This document shows, one piece after another, positions 43,392 through 51,296 of a stretch of 64,000 bases of DNA; within the stretch, counting starts at the first letter, position 1; every line of letters starts with the position of its first letter. The notes beneath the pieces were generated by a model. It worked only from the letters and a program-made list of their open reading frames with translations, was not told the DNA's origin and did not search any database. The stretch comes from a virus: positions 80,481-144,480 of the IMG/VR virus record IMGVR_UViG_3300046003_004989; one strand, 5' to 3'. The position numbers were made by a program, and so were the translations under genes.

Positions 43392-44138
43392 TTATTCGGT
43401 GATTGCTAAATTTAAAGCGATTGATGTATTTGATTCTTCGGAAACAAGGATCATTTTGTTTTCACAAACAGAAACGTTATAAGTTTCTTTGTCTACTCTT
43501 TGTAAGAAAGATTTGAAGATAGAAGTTGCTGCATGTGTTTCTTTTTTATTATCGTCAATTACGATATCGAAAGATTCAGAACTAACATGAACACCTGCAG
43601 TATCAGAATAAATTTTGAATAATTCGCTTTTGTCTAAAGTTTGTAGAGAAGTTACTTTAGCGAAGTCTTCAGATGACAATTTAAAGTCATAAAGTTTTGT
43701 AGTTACATCGAATGCTCTGCTTACTTGTTCAGATGTCATTGATGTGAAACCTAAAGAGATGTCTTGACAGTGCAATTCAATTTTCAATTGATTGTCTTTA
43801 AATACGATTTTTTCGGCATAAAGGATGCCATCGTCTTCATCTTTAAATACGTTGATTTCCGCTGATAAATTATGCGGATCAAAATAACCTAAACAAGAAA
43901 GCAACCTTTGTCCTGAAAAGAACGATAACTTAATTGTTTCTGTTTGTGGTTTTTCAAACTGTAATACGTCGTTTACAGGAAGTGAAACTGATTTAACTAC
44001 GTCTTTTGTTGGAGTATAAACATCCGACCAAATACGTTCACCGTCTACGTTTAGATAGACAGAAGTGTCCATAAGTAACATTCTTTTAATCAGAGAAGTT
44101 AAATACGGTACTGATACTTTCTTTACTTGAATTTTCAT
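43392..44138 (-). CDS. 45: Putative sliding clamp (gp45-like)
   Basis: This 248-residue protein (T4 gp45: 228) is beta-rich with two similar halves, as expected for a clamp. VLQFEKPQTETIKLSFFSGQ and GVHVSSESFDIVIDDNKKET are typical strand patterns. It lies just upstream of the polymerase C-terminal half. The clamp tethers polymerase to DNA and, in T4, also activates late transcription with gp55. I saw no other candidate for this essential protein; the call rests on size, composition and place. Confidence 0.65.
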   Translation of the reverse strand: MKIQVKKVSVPYLTSLIKRMLLMDTSVYLNVDGERIWSDVYTPTKDVVKSVSLPVNDVLQFEKPQTETIKLSFFSGQRLLSCLGYFDPHNLSAEINVFKDEDDGILYAEKIVFKDNQLKIELHCQDISLGFTSMTSEQVSRAFDVTTKLYDFKLSSEDFAKVTSLQTLDKSELFKIYSDTAGVHVSSESFDIVIDDNKKETHAATSIFKSFLQRVDKETYNVSVCENKMILVSEESNTSIALNLAITE

Positions 44139-44156
44139 TTGCTTGATTTAGTTTTG

Positions 44157-44169
44157 ATTATTATATGTG
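44157..44169 (-). promoter_or_regulatory. Promoter-like motif upstream of the clamp gene
   Basis: CACATATAATAAT on the minus strand, 18 bases before the ATG. It is a weaker member of the GATATATAA family. Confidence 0.35.
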
Positions 44170-44177
44170 ATTTTTGG

Positions 44178-44426
44178 CTATTTGGATACCGATTCAACAA
44201 ACGTATAGCCTTCATTTAGATAGCTATCTAACCAAGTCTGCATGTTGCTTTCACAAATACAGCTTTCATGTTTATATTCCGGTTTTTTCTTATTGGTATG
44301 TCGGACAGTAATAAACCATCCATCGTCTGCCATTCCGAGATCTTCTACGAAGATAATTTCTCTACGGCCTTTCTTTATATGATGCAGGATTTTACCGTCT
44401 ACCTGCTGATAGTCATTATACTTCAT
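44178..44426 (-). CDS. Small hypothetical protein, 82 aa
   Basis: Beta-rich start (GKILHHIKKGRREIIFVEDLG) and a C-terminal helix with two Cys (HESCICESNMQTWLDSYL). It overlaps the previous gene by 11 bases in a run of small genes (44178-45452). Function not recognised. Confidence 0.72.
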   Translation of the reverse strand: MKYNDYQQVDGKILHHIKKGRREIIFVEDLGMADDGWFITVRHTNKKKPEYKHESCICESNMQTWLDSYLNEGYTFVESVSK

Positions 44427-44655
44427 AGTGATTTAATGATTTTACGAAACCTTCGTTAGTTGCTAATCTCATGAAATATCGATAGCTTTCAGGAGTTCCT
44501 TCTATTTGAAATGTATAATAGCCATCAGGATCATCAAATTCTGATAGGACTCTGACTGCATATTTCCAATCGCCTATTTCGTTTAGATGTTCTACATGTC
44601 TTTCAAATTCTTCACGTTCTTCAGGCAAAATGCCTAGATAGTACTCAAATTTCAT
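44416..44655 (-). CDS. Small hypothetical protein, 79 aa
   Basis: An alpha/beta fold likely of ferredoxin type: FEYYLGILPEEREEFERHVE, then YAVRVLSEFDDPDGYYTFQIEG and YRYFMRLATNEGFV. Overlaps both neighbours by 11 bases. Function not recognised. Confidence 0.72.
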   Translation of the reverse strand: MKFEYYLGILPEEREEFERHVEHLNEIGDWKYAVRVLSEFDDPDGYYTFQIEGTPESYRYFMRLATNEGFVKSLNHYEV

Positions 44656-45073
44656 TTTTTTCTTGATTTAATTCTGTGATGTAATGTACAAGAGCAAGCC
44701 AAACAGCTTCTTTAGTGGATTTGGAATTAGATGCATTATAATTGCAAACTACTGCTTTATCAGCAGGCCAATTATGATTTATCATATGAGAGATTTCACA
44801 TCTTCTTCCACAAATTTCTATGAAAGGACTATGAGGGTCTTGTTCAATTTTATCAATAACTGACATCAGTTCATTCCAATCGGAATCATACTTAAAAATA
44901 CCTATTCGAGCATATTCGTCTCTAGAATGAGAATAGCTATCGAATTCCCAATGTTCAATAGTTCCTGTTGAATGTGAACCATGTGGCATTTCGTACTCTT
45001 CAGTACGAACAATTCTTCCGCCCATGAACTTAGCGAGAATTTTATTGCCTTCTGTTTTATTAATCTTCGTCAT
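44645..45073 (-). CDS. Hypothetical protein, 142 aa
   Basis: I start at the ATG at 45073 (MTKINKTEGNKILAKFMGG); an in-frame GTG at 45091 would add six residues and deepen the overlap with the next gene. RYARIGIFKYDSDW-like and CEISHMINHNW segments suggest a compact domain, and NYNASNSKSTKEAVWLALVHYI near the end is a pattern seen in many phage early proteins. No function is assigned. Confidence 0.7.
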   Translation of the reverse strand: MTKINKTEGNKILAKFMGGRIVRTEEYEMPHGSHSTGTIEHWEFDSYSHSRDEYARIGIFKYDSDWNELMSVIDKIEQDPHSPFIEICGRRCEISHMINHNWPADKAVVCNYNASNSKSTKEAVWLALVHYITELNQEKNEI

Positions 45074-45452
45074 AATGATCTCTCCCTTCACCTGATTTTA
45101 AACGTAGATATTCATCATCTGAATGATCGTCTTCTTCGATTTCAAAACCTTCTTCATCGAATTCATATTCACAACAAGGCCATCTTCTACCTCTACTGTC
45201 GATATTAGCCCATGAAGTTTTTTCTTCATTAGTCCATATCCAATCAACTCCTTCTTTACCATCTTCTTCGTCAGGACTAATTCCTCCTGGCGGATGATAA
45301 TGTTCAGCAACTACTGAGTATTCGTTACATGAACAACCTCGATGAACGCATTCATCACAGAAATAAGGACTGCATCCACTTGAATAACCTGGCATGTATA
45401 TCCAAGTTGCTTTTTGACCACAGTCACATTTTTCGAATTGTTTATCTTCCAT
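45060..45452 (-). CDS. Cysteine-rich zinc-binding-like phage protein, 130 aa
   Basis: The first 45 residues contain six to eight Cys: CDCGQKATWIYMPGYSSGC, then FCDECVHRGCSCN. This W-x-Y-x-P-G plus CxxC...GCSCN pattern is familiar from small phage proteins and probably binds zinc. A second half with PCCEYEF is acidic. It begins the small-gene run, just after a terminator. Role unknown. Confidence 0.75.
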   Translation of the reverse strand: MEDKQFEKCDCGQKATWIYMPGYSSGCSPYFCDECVHRGCSCNEYSVVAEHYHPPGGISPDEEDGKEGVDWIWTNEEKTSWANIDSRGRRWPCCEYEFDEEGFEIEEDDHSDDEYLRLKSGEGRDHYDED

Positions 45453-45467
45453 AGTCTTTTTATGTCT

Positions 45468-45501
45468 AAAACAAAAGCGAGATTCAATTAAGAATCTCGC
45501 T
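45468..45501 (-). terminator. Terminator after the 45524-45880 gene
   Basis: Perfect 10-base stem AGCGAGATTC / GAATCTCGCT with a 6-base loop, followed on the minus strand by TTTTGTTTT. Confidence 0.85.
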
Positions 45502-45523
45502 AGAGTTGAGTTTCGGGTATTGA

Positions 45524-45880
45524 TTATTTGACGAAACTTCCGTATTCGTCGATTAAGTTTAGTGAATCAAGTAAAGCGTAACCTTCATTTGTAATTTTAA
45601 TTGTACCGAAGTTTAAACCGTCTCTTGACCAATATTTGTTTAGGATTTTATTACCGTCTTTGTCTTTGATAAATTTCTTTTCACCTTCTTGAATATTTAC
45701 TAGACCTTTTTGAACTAGTGAAGAGAAAACACCTGAACGAGTTTTACCAGTGAAAGGGCAACAATCATAAACTGAAAAGTCCCAAAGAATTGAATCTCTT
45801 CCGTTTTCATAAAAATCTGAATGAGTTATCGCTTTTAAACCTTGTAACTCTAAGTCTGTTAAATTTACTGAATTTGTCAT
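45524..45880 (-). CDS. Winged-helix-like protein, 118 aa
   Basis: NLTDLELQGLKAITHSDF, then SGVFSSLVQKGLVNI and TIKITNEGYALLDSL, read as helix, recognition helix and wing of a small winged-helix fold. It stands alone between a composite host-like promoter and a strong terminator. An early transcription or regulatory protein fits, but DNA binding is inferred only from this pattern. Confidence 0.72.
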   Translation of the reverse strand: MTNSVNLTDLELQGLKAITHSDFYENGRDSILWDFSVYDCCPFTGKTRSGVFSSLVQKGLVNIQEGEKKFIKDKDGNKILNKYWSRDGLNFGTIKITNEGYALLDSLNLIDEYGSFVK

Positions 45881-45896
45881 ATTGTTTTAATTTGAT

Positions 45897-45983
45897 TAAT
45901 TTGATATACAAATATAAAACAATAAGTTGATAAAAAAAAATTTCTATCAACTTATTTTCAAAAAAGTTTCAAAAGTTATTAAC
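45897..45983 (-). promoter_or_regulatory. Composite host-like promoter, copy C
   Basis: TATATTTG at 45909-45916 followed downstream by GTATATCAAATTAA, and GTTAATAAC at 45975-45983 58 bases upstream, all on the minus strand. The blocks match copies A and B. A hairpin that probably ends nrdA lies between them. Confidence 0.65.
45917..45956 (-). terminator. Terminator of nrdA inside composite promoter C
   Basis: Perfect 12-base stem AATAAGTTGATA / TATCAACTTATT with a T-rich loop, then GTTTTA on the minus strand. The long A/T loop could itself be an extra regulatory site. Confidence 0.6.
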
Positions 45984-45987
45984 AATC

Positions 45988-47844
45988 TTATCCGTCACAA
46001 CTAAGACAATTCTCGTCTAAAGCTTTAGCAGCAATATCACCTCGAAGTACTGATTCGGTTCTCATGTAATACAAAGTTTTGATACCTTGTTTGTAAGCTT
46101 CCATGTGAACTTGATTAATAAATTTAGGAGTTGCTTCAGTTGGAAATGCAAGATTCAGAGAAACCGATTGGTCAATATATTGTTGACGTAAACCTGCTTG
46201 CTTAACTAATTCTAATTGATTTACTTCTTTGAAAGTTTTGAATACTTCTTTAAAAGGAACCAAGTCAGCTTTTTGCATTTCTGTCAGAGTTTCAGCTTTC
46301 TCTGAACTAACTAGGGAATCATCATGGAAGAACCATTCATCTAAGAATTGTAGTCCTTGTACTGAACCTCCATCAATAAGAATTTGATCCCAAACTTCTT
46401 TTTGATTTCTTTTCATTTTTTTCAAGTACTTCTCTAATGTAGGATTTTTACGAATGAATGTTCCTTTAGCAGTTTGTTCAGTGAATACATTAGCTGCCCA
46501 AGGTTCAATACCTGCAGAAACATTTCCACTTAATTTTGAATTTGATACCGTAGGAGCAATTGCTCGTAAGTGAGTATTACGCATACCTGTTCCGATACAC
46601 CAAAGTGGTTCGCCGTATTCTCTTGCCATATCTCTAGAAGCTTGTTCAGATTCTAATTTGATTTGTGAGAATATTTTACGAGTTTCATATTGTGCAAGAA
46701 GACCTTCAAATGGAATTCCTTTCTCTTGTAAGTAAGTATGCCATCCTAGAACACCAAGTCCTAAAGCTCTTCCCTTTTCAGCAGATCTAACGGAATTTTG
46801 GAATCCAGACATGTATTTTGCTTTCTGTATAAATTCTTCTAATACACCATCTAAGAACCAAGTTGAAGTATAGACAAGATCAGTGTCTTTCCATTCATCG
46901 TATTTAGCAAGATTGATAGAAGATAAACAACAAACAAATGAATGTGATTCGTCGGTATGTAAAGTAATTTCCGAACAAATGTTCGTCATGTAAACTTTAA
47001 GACCATTTTGTTTGTATGCTTCTGGATTGTTACGATTAACATTCCCTTTGTACATAATATAAGGTTCGCCTGTTTGACGTCTCTTACGAAGAACTGCTGT
47101 CCATCTTGCTCTTGCTTCTTTATCACCACTTTCAACCTTTTGCATAAATGCATCAGAAATGATTACACATTGGTGTAAATTTAAAGATTGACGATTAACA
47201 TCACCTTTAGGTTCACGAATTTCTAACCATTCCCAGAAGTCACCATGTTCAATGTCAATATTAACTGATGCTGCACCACGTCTAACTGACCCTTGAGAAG
47301 TTGCTAGAATAGTTGAATCGTAAATTTTACAAAACGGAACTACACCATCGGATGTACCGTTATTTTTGATGATTGTACCTGCTTGTCGGATTTGATTGAT
47401 ACCTACTCCAACACCTCCACCATGTTTAGCGAGAAGCATTAATTCAAGGTTTTTTGTACCAATATCGAAAATTGAATCAGCTACATCAATACCAAAACAT
47501 GAGATAGGTAAACCTCTTTCTGTTCCTGTATTAGAAAGTACAGGAGTTGCTAGATTTAACCAACCTTTCCAGATATAATCAAAAAACTTAGAAGCCATTT
47601 CAGGTTTTCCTAGTCTTTTTGCGACTGTTGTACAAACTCTCCAATAGGCATCTTTTGGAGTTTCTCCTTTCATTAAGTAACCTTTACTGATAGTCTTAAC
47701 GTAGATTTCTGTATTTCCCCACGTAGGATAATCAACACCTAATTCCCAACCGAGAGAAGCACCAAAGTGTGTACCTTCAGGCTTTGGGTCTCCATTGTGC
47801 TTAGGTATTTTGTTCGGCTCATCGCCTTCTCTATTTCTAAACAT
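45988..47844 (-). CDS. nrdA: Ribonucleotide reductase large subunit (NrdA)
   Basis: Class I RNR alpha subunit, 618 residues, reducing ribonucleotides to deoxyribonucleotides for phage DNA synthesis. Cys116 in GLPISCFG, the active-site NICSE (Asn, Cys, Glu) near residue 288 and the second redox Cys in FVCCLSSINLA are present, as is the C-terminal pair CLSC. It is shorter than T4 NrdA (754) because the N-terminal ATP-cone region is missing; the start MFRNREGDEPNK leads straight into the catalytic barrel, so dATP feedback may be lost. nrdB lies 21 bases upstream, the reverse of the T4 order. Confidence 0.95.
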   Translation of the reverse strand: MFRNREGDEPNKIPKHNGDPKPEGTHFGASLGWELGVDYPTWGNTEIYVKTISKGYLMKGETPKDAYWRVCTTVAKRLGKPEMASKFFDYIWKGWLNLATPVLSNTGTERGLPISCFGIDVADSIFDIGTKNLELMLLAKHGGGVGVGINQIRQAGTIIKNNGTSDGVVPFCKIYDSTILATSQGSVRRGAASVNIDIEHGDFWEWLEIREPKGDVNRQSLNLHQCVIISDAFMQKVESGDKEARARWTAVLRKRRQTGEPYIMYKGNVNRNNPEAYKQNGLKVYMTNICSEITLHTDESHSFVCCLSSINLAKYDEWKDTDLVYTSTWFLDGVLEEFIQKAKYMSGFQNSVRSAEKGRALGLGVLGWHTYLQEKGIPFEGLLAQYETRKIFSQIKLESEQASRDMAREYGEPLWCIGTGMRNTHLRAIAPTVSNSKLSGNVSAGIEPWAANVFTEQTAKGTFIRKNPTLEKYLKKMKRNQKEVWDQILIDGGSVQGLQFLDEWFFHDDSLVSSEKAETLTEMQKADLVPFKEVFKTFKEVNQLELVKQAGLRQQYIDQSVSLNLAFPTEATPKFINQVHMEAYKQGIKTLYYMRTESVLRGDIAAKALDENCLSCDG

Positions 47845-47865
47845 ATTTTTATTTTGATTTAATTT

Positions 47866-48870
47866 TTAGTTCCATAAATTGTCATCAGACCAATCTTCAC
47901 CTTCACCAGCTTTAGCATAGTCGGTTGAACGGATTGCAAAGAAGTCTGTGTGAGTAGTTCCTCCTGTAAGATGATCGAACCATTCTAATTGATTAGCTGA
48001 TTCCAAATCAAATTCAAATATCGGTTCATAACCGAGTTCAATTAATTTTTCGTTTGCTCTACGAGAAATGAAATTCTTTACATCGTAAGCTTTTAGATTT
48101 TCGAGATCACCTTGTTCAAACATTCTATCAATGAAATTGTGTTCCATTTGAACCATTAATCTAGCTGCTTCTTCAACATCATATCTAACATCAGCTTTTA
48201 ATTCTGTATATTCGTCACACATATGACGGAATAATTGACAGCCCATTTTAGAGTGAAGTGATTCATCTCTAACAGACCATTTCATTTGTTGCCCTATACC
48301 CTTTAGCATGTTTCTCATTTGGAATGAGTATAAAACAGCGAAAGATGAATAAAGGGAAACACCTTCAGCAAAGCCTGAGAAAATTGCTAAGGATTTTGCG
48401 GCATCTTTTCTAGCTCTATGAGAATTTGCTAGATCTACGTGAGTATAATCTGATTCCGTAGATAGCAAAAATTCAAATTTAGCAGCAATTGTAGGTTCGT
48501 GCATAAATGCAGCGAAGTCTTCCAATCCGAGAGTTTCATTCAGATATGAATAAGCAGTAGCATGGATCGTTTCCTGTGAACCGAAAGCCATTGCCATTTG
48601 TTTAATTTCATGTTTTGGAAACCATTTGGTTACCATACCAGTCCAATAGTCAGATACTGCACATTCAGTTTGAGCAAAACCTAAAAGGATGTTACCTACT
48701 AAATTTCTTTCATGTGGTAAGAGATTTTCTTTCCAATCTTTTACATCACCTTGCATTTGAATTTCTGTATGCAACCAAAATGCTTGCATCTGTTTGAGCC
48801 ATCCTTCATTATAATAGACAGGAAACTCAAACGGTTTGTATTCTATACGTTCTTCGAATAATTTAGCCAT
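47866..48870 (-). CDS. nrdB: Ribonucleotide reductase small subunit (NrdB)
   Basis: This 334-residue protein is the class I RNR beta subunit that holds the di-iron centre and tyrosyl radical. Metal-binding motifs are visible: QTECAVSDYW with an E, QETIHATAYSYL (E and H), SGFAEGVSLYSSFAVLYSF and SVRDESLHSKMGCQLF (E and H). The C-terminus GEDWSDDNLWN carries the acidic-aromatic tail that docks on NrdA. It is 1 base after gp43A. Confidence 0.95.
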   Translation of the reverse strand: MAKLFEERIEYKPFEFPVYYNEGWLKQMQAFWLHTEIQMQGDVKDWKENLLPHERNLVGNILLGFAQTECAVSDYWTGMVTKWFPKHEIKQMAMAFGSQETIHATAYSYLNETLGLEDFAAFMHEPTIAAKFEFLLSTESDYTHVDLANSHRARKDAAKSLAIFSGFAEGVSLYSSFAVLYSFQMRNMLKGIGQQMKWSVRDESLHSKMGCQLFRHMCDEYTELKADVRYDVEEAARLMVQMEHNFIDRMFEQGDLENLKAYDVKNFISRRANEKLIELGYEPIFEFDLESANQLEWFDHLTGGTTHTDFFAIRSTDYAKAGEGEDWSDDNLWN

Positions 48871-48871
48871 T

Positions 48872-50263
48872 TTACTTTTTGTTCTTTAATTTTGAGAATT
48901 TCATTTCGATTGCTAAGTGAATGTTCTTATTTCTCTTACGTTCAGCATAGAGATTTGTAAGAATTTCTTTTAGTACGGAAATTTCTCGATTGTCGTATAT
49001 TGCACCAGTTGTTGATACAATAAATTGTTTGTCTTGTTTATGTGCTTCTAATTTCGTTTGATCTTGAGTCTTCGTTATGAATGATTCAGGAGAAACATTA
49101 AATTGACGCATAATTGAAGGGTATAGAGAAGCGTAGTCAAAACATGTTGCTGCTCTGAACATACCTTGTTCTGGTTCTTTTACATAAGCACCTTCATATG
49201 CACCTCTTGGTGTTTCTACTTTTTTATCGGCGATAACCATGTTTCTTGCATAATAGCCTTTCCAAAGAAGTGCTTCGGTAAGATTAACAGCAGAGGAAGC
49301 TTTGTATATTGATAGATTACAAAGACATGATACAGATAAAACGGAATTTAAAGTCAATAATTTTTTGTGAATGAGACACACTAAGGCAGCATCGACTGCG
49401 TTATACAAAACGTATTTATCGTAATCGTTTTCGTATAATTCTTGTAACGTTCCATTATATTTCAATTTAGTAGTTCCTAGAACTGCATTTGCAACGAAAT
49501 CTAATGAGTTACTTTCTTTAATAGCTACGGTTCTGTCCCATCTTTTATAAACTTCCATATAGTCAATCATACCTACGTGCATAGGAATGTTATCGTTACC
49601 TTGAAGTTTACGAGTTGGAGATGCTAAAGTTACGTCGATACCTAATCTTTTGCATCTGTTAAATATGTATTTCCAGTCAAAAGCCATAAAGTTCCAACCA
49701 ATTGCTAATGAAAAGTTAGGAAGGAATTTATTAATGAATGTGTACATCATGTTATATTCGTCTTCAAAGCAAATATACTTAAATGTCCAATCACCATAGT
49801 CCTTTAGGTATTCTCGATGTTGATCGAAAATAGCCTTTTCTTGTTCTTTTGAAATTTGTTTCCAACCGAGGACTAGAGTAGAATTTGATTCAGTTGCGAT
49901 TGCGATTGTTGTGATACGTTCACGTGCAATTTCTGGAACAGGGAATGAATCAATTACCTCGGTTTCAATATCTATTGATTGAACTTTTGGAAAATTAAGA
50001 GCAGTGATTTCTTCACGGTCTTCTTCTGGAAGATTGTTAATGTATTCGTATATGGACCATTTATTGAGACGTTTTTCTGTTACTTTCTTAACTGGTTTTC
50101 CGTCCCAGTTTTGAAAGTCTTTTTCACGTTTAGGATCCGTGGCTGAACAGATTGTCCAGTTCTGAGGTGTTGGGATATCGAATTTTCTTAATTTCGATTT
50201 TCCTTCTTTGTCAAAATATGACAGAATTAATGAGTTATCGTTTAGTTCTACGTCGAGAATCAT
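48872..50263 (-). CDS. 43A: DNA polymerase family B, N-terminal half (gp43A)
   Basis: This 463-residue protein has the exonuclease and first palm part of a family B polymerase. Exo I is SIDIETEVID, exo II IGWNFMAFDWKY and exo III YNAVDAALVC. Motif A is FDYASLYPSIMRQFNVSPESF with the first catalytic Asp. It stops in the fingers domain after LYAERKRNKNIHLAIEMKFS; motifs B and C are in the gene at 42025-43221. Both halves are intact at their ends, so this looks like a stable split and not a decaying gene. Split gp43 is known in some T4-like Aeromonas phages. Confidence 0.93.
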   Translation of the reverse strand: MILDVELNDNSLILSYFDKEGKSKLRKFDIPTPQNWTICSATDPKREKDFQNWDGKPVKKVTEKRLNKWSIYEYINNLPEEDREEITALNFPKVQSIDIETEVIDSFPVPEIARERITTIAIATESNSTLVLGWKQISKEQEKAIFDQHREYLKDYGDWTFKYICFEDEYNMMYTFINKFLPNFSLAIGWNFMAFDWKYIFNRCKRLGIDVTLASPTRKLQGNDNIPMHVGMIDYMEVYKRWDRTVAIKESNSLDFVANAVLGTTKLKYNGTLQELYENDYDKYVLYNAVDAALVCLIHKKLLTLNSVLSVSCLCNLSIYKASSAVNLTEALLWKGYYARNMVIADKKVETPRGAYEGAYVKEPEQGMFRAATCFDYASLYPSIMRQFNVSPESFITKTQDQTKLEAHKQDKQFIVSTTGAIYDNREISVLKEILTNLYAERKRNKNIHLAIEMKFSKLKNKK

Positions 50264-50267
50264 GTGC

Positions 50268-50486
50268 TTAAAATTTAGGGATGAATTCAGTATTTATATG
50301 CCCACACTTAGAACATTTATACGTAGGAATCGGTACATACGTATCTTTTGGTGCACCAGTTATTAACTTTGATACTTTTCTAATAAAGACTACGTCTTCA
50401 AATGTATCATTCCCACATCCTTCTGCTTCACATACAATTGAAGTAGAATTCTTACGGATGTCGATATTCATGTTTGGTTGTTCCAT
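50268..50486 (-). CDS. Small zinc-ribbon protein, 72 aa
   Basis: Two Cys pairs, CEAEGC and YKCSKCGH, form a zinc ribbon; the middle is KVSKLITGAPKDTYVPIP. Similar small zinc ribbons occur in many T4-like phages next to replication genes. It starts 6 bases after dut and ends 4 bases before gp43A. Confidence 0.75.
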   Translation of the reverse strand: MEQPNMNIDIRKNSTSIVCEAEGCGNDTFEDVVFIRKVSKLITGAPKDTYVPIPTYKCSKCGHINTEFIPKF

Positions 50487-50492
50487 AATTTG

Positions 50493-50936
50493 TTATTTAG
50501 TTCCTGTTGAACCGAAGCCTCCTTCACCTCTTTCTGTGATTTTGCCTTCCCATAGATCTTCTTCAGTTTCTACCATTTCAACTGATTCATATACGATTGG
50601 CATAACTATGCATTGAATGATTTTATCGCCTGCATTGATTTCTCTCGGTTCTGTACCAGCGTTCAAAAGGTGAATATGGATTTCACCTTGATAGTCTTCG
50701 TCGATAACACAAGCACCTACTACTAGATGCTTCTTGGTGGCTACACCTGACTTATTAAATGCAATAAAAGCATGATTCTCTGGTATATTTACTTTCAAAC
50801 CTGCTGGAATTAAAATAGATTCGCTAGGATTTAATGTGATTGACTCGAATTCATCTGGGATGTATAAGTCAATTCCTGCGGATTGTGATGTACCTCTAGT
50901 TGGGGACTTTACTTTTCGGACTTTTAGAAATTTCAT
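50493..50936 (-). CDS. dut: dUTP diphosphatase
   Basis: A 147-residue trimeric dUTPase that removes dUTP and supplies dUMP. All five motifs are present: AGIDLY, FNKSGVATKKHLVV (motif 2), GACVIDEDYQGEIHIHLLN (motif 3), AGDKIIQCIV (motif 4) and the C-terminal arm RGEGGFGSTG (motif 5). It heads the gp43A-nrdB-nrdA operon, so nucleotide supply and replication are made together. A GACATATAA motif precedes it. Confidence 0.95.
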   Translation of the reverse strand: MKFLKVRKVKSPTRGTSQSAGIDLYIPDEFESITLNPSESILIPAGLKVNIPENHAFIAFNKSGVATKKHLVVGACVIDEDYQGEIHIHLLNAGTEPREINAGDKIIQCIVMPIVYESVEMVETEEDLWEGKITERGEGGFGSTGTK

Positions 50937-50954
50937 TTACGTAATTGATTTTTA

Positions 50955-50965
50955 CGTTATATGTC
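50955..50965 (-). promoter_or_regulatory. Promoter-like motif upstream of dut
   Basis: GACATATAACG on the minus strand, 18 bases before the ATG. The same GACATATAA form precedes gp44, suggesting a variant used for replication genes. Confidence 0.4.
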
Positions 50966-50982
50966 GTTTCGAATTCAGAGGT

Positions 50983-51258
50983 TCAATTATCCAGCCTATT
51001 TAGATAGCGTGTAAGCAATATATATGCCAACCAAAAACAACCTGAAATGGAGTAAAAAACTACGTCTGCTACCCAATAAGAACCACTTAGATCCATTATC
51101 AATTTGAATAAGGCATCGTAACCAAGCGGCAGAAAGAACATCGCTAACATTAAAGAGGTCTCCCTCATCAATCCTACTCGATGCTTCTTCTCCTTGTACT
51201 TCTGTACCTTCTCTGTCGGGAGTTGAAGTTTTTTTCTGAGTCTGTTTATTGGGGTCAC
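50983..51258 (-). CDS. Small membrane protein, two TM helices, GTG start
   Basis: A 91-residue protein: basic N-terminus (INRLRKKLQLPTEKVQKYKEKK), then ETSLMLAMFFLPLGYDALFKLIM and VADVVFYSISGCFWLAYILL as membrane helices. FFLPLGYDALFKLIMDL is a pattern I recall from T4-like cyanophage membrane proteins. It starts with GTG; an internal ATG at 51168 would remove the basic part. Another frame across the same bases starts with ATG at 51265 but looks less protein-like. Confidence 0.65.
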   Translation of the reverse strand: MTPINRLRKKLQLPTEKVQKYKEKKHRVGLMRETSLMLAMFFLPLGYDALFKLIMDLSGSYWVADVVFYSISGCFWLAYILLTRYLNRLDN

Positions 51259-51296
51259 CGTCCATTTTATTGATTTTTGGTTAGGATCAGCTAACC

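Noticed and set aside
50996-51265. An 89-residue frame overlapping the small membrane protein
   Set aside because: It starts with ATG but its composition is unlike a folded protein, and the overlapping frame at 50983-51258 has two convincing membrane helices and a familiar phage motif.
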